Of a stretch of DNA of 64,000 nucleotides, positions 61,761 to 64,000 are shown in pieces. A model generated the notes under the pieces. The model did not search any database. It was not told the origin of the DNA and was given only the letters and a program-made list of their open reading frames with translations. Positions within the stretch are counted from its first letter, which is position 1. Each line of letters opens with the position of its first letter. A program made the translations under genes and the position numbers. This stretch comes from Actinomycetota bacterium. GTDB taxonomy: Bacteria > Actinomycetota > Coriobacteriia > Anaerosomatales > PHET01. Location of the stretch: assembly GCA_029265315.1 (NCBI GenBank), contig JAJUJM010000002.1, positions 1 through 64,000 on the forward strand, given 5' to 3'.

Positions 61761-62827
61761 GCCTCGGCCCTGATCCGAGAGGAGTGCTCGTGCACGAGGC
61801 GCACCAGCGTGCGCGCCTTCTCGGGGTCGGTCGTCTTGTGGATGCCATGGCCCAGGTTGAAGATGTGCCCCGGGCGTGTGCCGACAGCCTCAAGAATCTC
61901 TATGACCTGCCGCTCGATCTCGTCGTCCGGACCGAACAGCGCCACCGGATCGATGTTGCCCTGGATGCCGAACCGCGGGTCGATGAGCTCCACGGCCTTC
62001 CTCATGTCGAGGCGCCAGTCCACCCCGACGATGTCTCCGCCCGCCTGCTGCACCAGATCGATCATCGACGTCGCACCGTTGGCGAAGTGGATGACCGGCA
62101 CGCCACCTTCGACGACCTTGTCGCCGTGGGCCTTCACCTCGGCGAGCACACGCTTCGAATGCGGCAGGACGAACCGCTCGTAGTCACGCGGTGCGACGTA
62201 GCCCACCCACGAATCGAACAACTGAACGGCTTGCGCCCCTGCATCGATCTGGGCGCACAGGTAGGCGATCACGGTGTCCGCGAACTTGGTCATGAGCAGG
62301 TCCCAAGCAGCGGGTTCCGTCCACATGAGTGCCTTGCACTTCTCGTAGTCGCGGGTTCCGTGGCCCTCGATCGCATAGCTGGCGAGGGTGAACGGTGCAC
62401 CAGCGAAACCGATGAGCGGCACCTTGTTCTCCAGCTCGCGCCGCAGGATCCTGATCGCTTCCATCACGTAGCCGGTGTGCTCGAGCGGATCGCTCACCGT
62501 GAGTCTCTCGACGTCCGCCACGGTCCTCACCGGATTGTGGATGACAGGGCCTTCGCCTTTGGCGAACTCGAGGTCAAGTCCCATGCCGTCGAACACCACG
62601 AGGATGTCGGAGAACAGGATCGCCGCGTCCACACCGATGAGGTCGACAGGCTGAAGCGTCACCTCGACTGCGAGCTCAGGCGTTCGACACATCTCGAGGA
62701 AACCGTGCTTCTCGCGGATCGCGCGGTATTCGGCCATATAGCGGCCGGCCTGACGCATCATCCAGATCGGGGTTCGCTCGGTGGGCTCGAGCCGGGCAGC
62801 GCGCAAGAAGAGGTCATTCATCGGCAT
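61757..62827 (-). CDS. hemE: Uroporphyrinogen decarboxylase
   Basis: HemE decarboxylates uroporphyrinogen III to coproporphyrinogen III. The 356-residue protein has PIWMMRQAGRYMAEYRAIR (about 21-39) and the second motif GFAGAPFTLASYAIEG. The ATG at 62827 has AAAGGAA about 10 nt upstream; a longer frame exists only because of high GC. It heads the heme run hemE-hemH-hemY-hemY. Confidence 0.96.
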   Translation of the reverse strand: MPMNDLFLRAARLEPTERTPIWMMRQAGRYMAEYRAIREKHGFLEMCRTPELAVEVTLQPVDLIGVDAAILFSDILVVFDGMGLDLEFAKGEGPVIHNPVRTVADVERLTVSDPLEHTGYVMEAIRILRRELENKVPLIGFAGAPFTLASYAIEGHGTRDYEKCKALMWTEPAAWDLLMTKFADTVIAYLCAQIDAGAQAVQLFDSWVGYVAPRDYERFVLPHSKRVLAEVKAHGDKVVEGGVPVIHFANGATSMIDLVQQAGGDIVGVDWRLDMRKAVELIDPRFGIQGNIDPVALFGPDDEIERQVIEILEAVGTRPGHIFNLGHGIHKTTDPEKARTLVRLVHEHSSRIRAEA

Positions 62828-62906
62828 CGCGTCGGATTCCTTTCGTGGTGCGTGCAAGATGAGGGCGCCATTACGCGGCGCCGGGTAGAGATAGTACCAC
62901 GCTGAA

Positions 62907-62941
62907 GGGCCCCGCCTCCTCATGTGAAGGGTGCGGGGCCC
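62907..62941 (-). terminator. Hairpin between acs and hemE
   Basis: GGGCCCCGC and GCGGGGCCC pair over 9 bp with a 17-nt loop. They lie 48 nt after the acs stop and 80 nt before hemE. This suggests that hemE starts its own transcript. Confidence 0.6.
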
Positions 62942-62989
62942 CACAGAGCTCGCTTGGAACCACCCGGGCGTCTGGACCCTGGGCCGCTC

Positions 62990-64000
62990 CTAGTGGTCAG
63001 GAGCGGTATCGACGATGGTCTGGACGATGGACGGGTCGGCCAAGGTCGAGGTGTCTCCGAATGCGTCCATGTCCCGTTCGCCAGCCGCCACCTTGCGCAG
63101 GATGCGGCGCATGATCTTGCCGGAACGGGTCTTGGGGAGCTCGGGCACGAAGTGCACGAAGTCAGGCGAAGCGATGGGGCCGATCTCGTTGCGCACGTGG
63201 CCGATGAGAATCTTGCGAAGGTCGTCGCTCGGCTCCTCGCCGGCCTTGAGGATCACGTAGGCGTAGATGCCTTCGCCCTTGATCTCGTGCGGGAAGCCCA
63301 CGACCGCCGCCTCCGCGACTGAAGCGTGACTCACCAGCGCCGACTCCACCTCAGCGGTACCCATGCGGTGGCCCGAGACGTTGATGACATCGTCGACGCG
63401 GCCGAGTAGCCAGTAGTATCCGTCCTCGTCCTGGCGGCACCCGTCGCCGGTGAAGTACTTGCCGGGGAACGTCGTGAAGTAGACCTCTTTGACGCGAGCG
63501 TTGTCCTTCTCGTCACCCCAGGTGTAGCGCAGCATCGACGGCCACGGGTACTTGATGCACAGACGCCCGCCCGAGCCCCGAGGAGTCTCGGTCTGGTCCT
63601 CGTTCAAGATGACCGGCTGGATGCCGAAGAAAGGCAACGTCGCCGAGCCGGGCTTCATGGGAGTGCAACCGGGGAGGTTCGTGATCATGTGGCCACCGGT
63701 CTCCGTCTGCCACCACGTGTCCACGATCGGGATCTCAGACCGGCCGATGTTGCGCCAGTACCACATCCACGCCTCGGGGTTGATCGGCTCACCCACGGTG
63801 CCGAGCACGCGCAGCGAGGACAGGTCGTACTTCGCAGGCCACTCCTCGCCCGCCTTCATGAGCGCACGGATCGCCGTAGGGGCCGTGTAGAACTGGTTCA
63901 CGCCGTGCTTCTCGATGATCGCCCAGAAGCGACCGGCATCCGGATAGGTCGGCACACCCTCGAACATGAGCGAGGTGCCGCCCAGGCACAGGGGCCCGTA
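62990..64000 (-). CDS. acs: Acetyl-CoA synthetase, 3' part (cut by window edge)
   Basis: Acs makes acetyl-CoA from acetate, ATP and CoA through acetyl-AMP. The visible 336 residues are the C-terminal half: [40 protein letters not shown] with the domain hinge Asp, [15 protein letters not shown], and the acetylatable Lys in [14 protein letters not shown]. The frame stays open to the last base, so the start lies outside. Its 5' neighbours are not visible. Confidence 0.95.
   Translation of the reverse strand, partial: YGPLCLGGTSLMFEGVPTYPDAGRFWAIIEKHGVNQFYTAPTAIRALMKAGEEWPAKYDLSSLRVLGTVGEPINPEAWMWYWRNIGRSEIPIVDTWWQTETGGHMITNLPGCTPMKPGSATLPFFGIQPVILNEDQTETPRGSGGRLCIKYPWPSMLRYTWGDEKDNARVKEVYFTTFPGKYFTGDGCRQDEDGYYWLLGRVDDVINVSGHRMGTAEVESALVSHASVAEAAVVGFPHEIKGEGIYAYVILKAGEEPSDDLRKILIGHVRNEIGPIASPDFVHFVPELPKTRSGKIMRRILRKVAAGERDMDAFGDTSTLADPSIVQTIVDTAPDH

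Overview
The window is high-GC DNA with short intergenic gaps, many GTG starts, and long runs of minus-strand genes joined by GTGA or ATGA stop/start overlaps. The gene content suggests an anaerobic or facultative, rod-shaped member of the Actinomycetota, perhaps a Coriobacteriia/Anaerosomatales-like lineage. That placement is inferred from gene families and base composition only. No transposase, integrase, phage gene or CRISPR array was seen.

Layout. (1) 1-20150, minus strand, is housekeeping: tRNA-Ala, a DMT transporter, rsfS, a LytR_C-domain protein, yqeK, nadD, proA, proB, obg, rpmA, rplU, rng, a radical-SAM pair, a DUF697 protein, the rod-shape cluster mreB-mreC-mreD-mrdA-rodA, and radC. 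(2) 20301-24219 is a complete four-subunit cytosolic group-3b-type [NiFe] hydrogenase in the order hydB-G-D-A. (3) 24317-38413 is mixed: ndk, a TPR protein, a lipoprotein cyclophilin, an EF-G paralogue, tRNA-Arg, a lipid kinase, plsY, a 58-residue ferredoxin, a glycosyltransferase/PIG-L/BshC-like set, osmC, a PilT-like ATPase fused to a degenerate receiver domain, and an RlmD-type methyltransferase. (4) 38410-42925 is the pstSCAB phosphate transporter plus a secreted protein. (5) 43103-48553 holds a cytochrome b5-like protein, a Crp-type regulator, a 1035-residue FAD/Fe-S oxidoreductase with a Met-rich tail, a HAD phosphatase and a DUF2249 protein. (6) 49111-54735 is a membrane-bound group-1 hydrogenase operon with a maturation protease. 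(7) 54720-64000 holds transketolase, an inositol-phosphatase-family gene, a heme cluster (hemE, hemH and two tandem hemY-like oxidases), and the 3' part of acs.

The main discovery is in region 6. The large-subunit frame appears to stop at a TGA just after Asp-Pro. The TGA sits exactly where the first Cys of the C-terminal DPCxxCxxH nickel motif belongs. The frame continues as Ile-Gly-Cys-Gly-Val-His and a 20-residue tail to a TAG that abuts the cytochrome b start codon. A perfect 7-bp stem with a 6-nt loop begins 11 nt after the TGA, as a bacterial SECIS would. The gene therefore most likely encodes a selenocysteine-containing [NiFeSe] hydrogenase of 551 residues. The small subunit agrees, with a Cys where ordinary [NiFe] enzymes have Pro at the medial cluster.

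Other signals are two operator-like repeats on a 19-bp-spaced promoter in front of the Met-rich oxidoreductase, and two tandem TGTG-N8-CACA sites in front of the Crp-type gene. The two hydrogenases could link H2 to NAD(P)H in the cytosol and to quinone at the membrane. The heme cluster and the HemN-like gene could supply heme for the cytochrome b subunit; this is inference.
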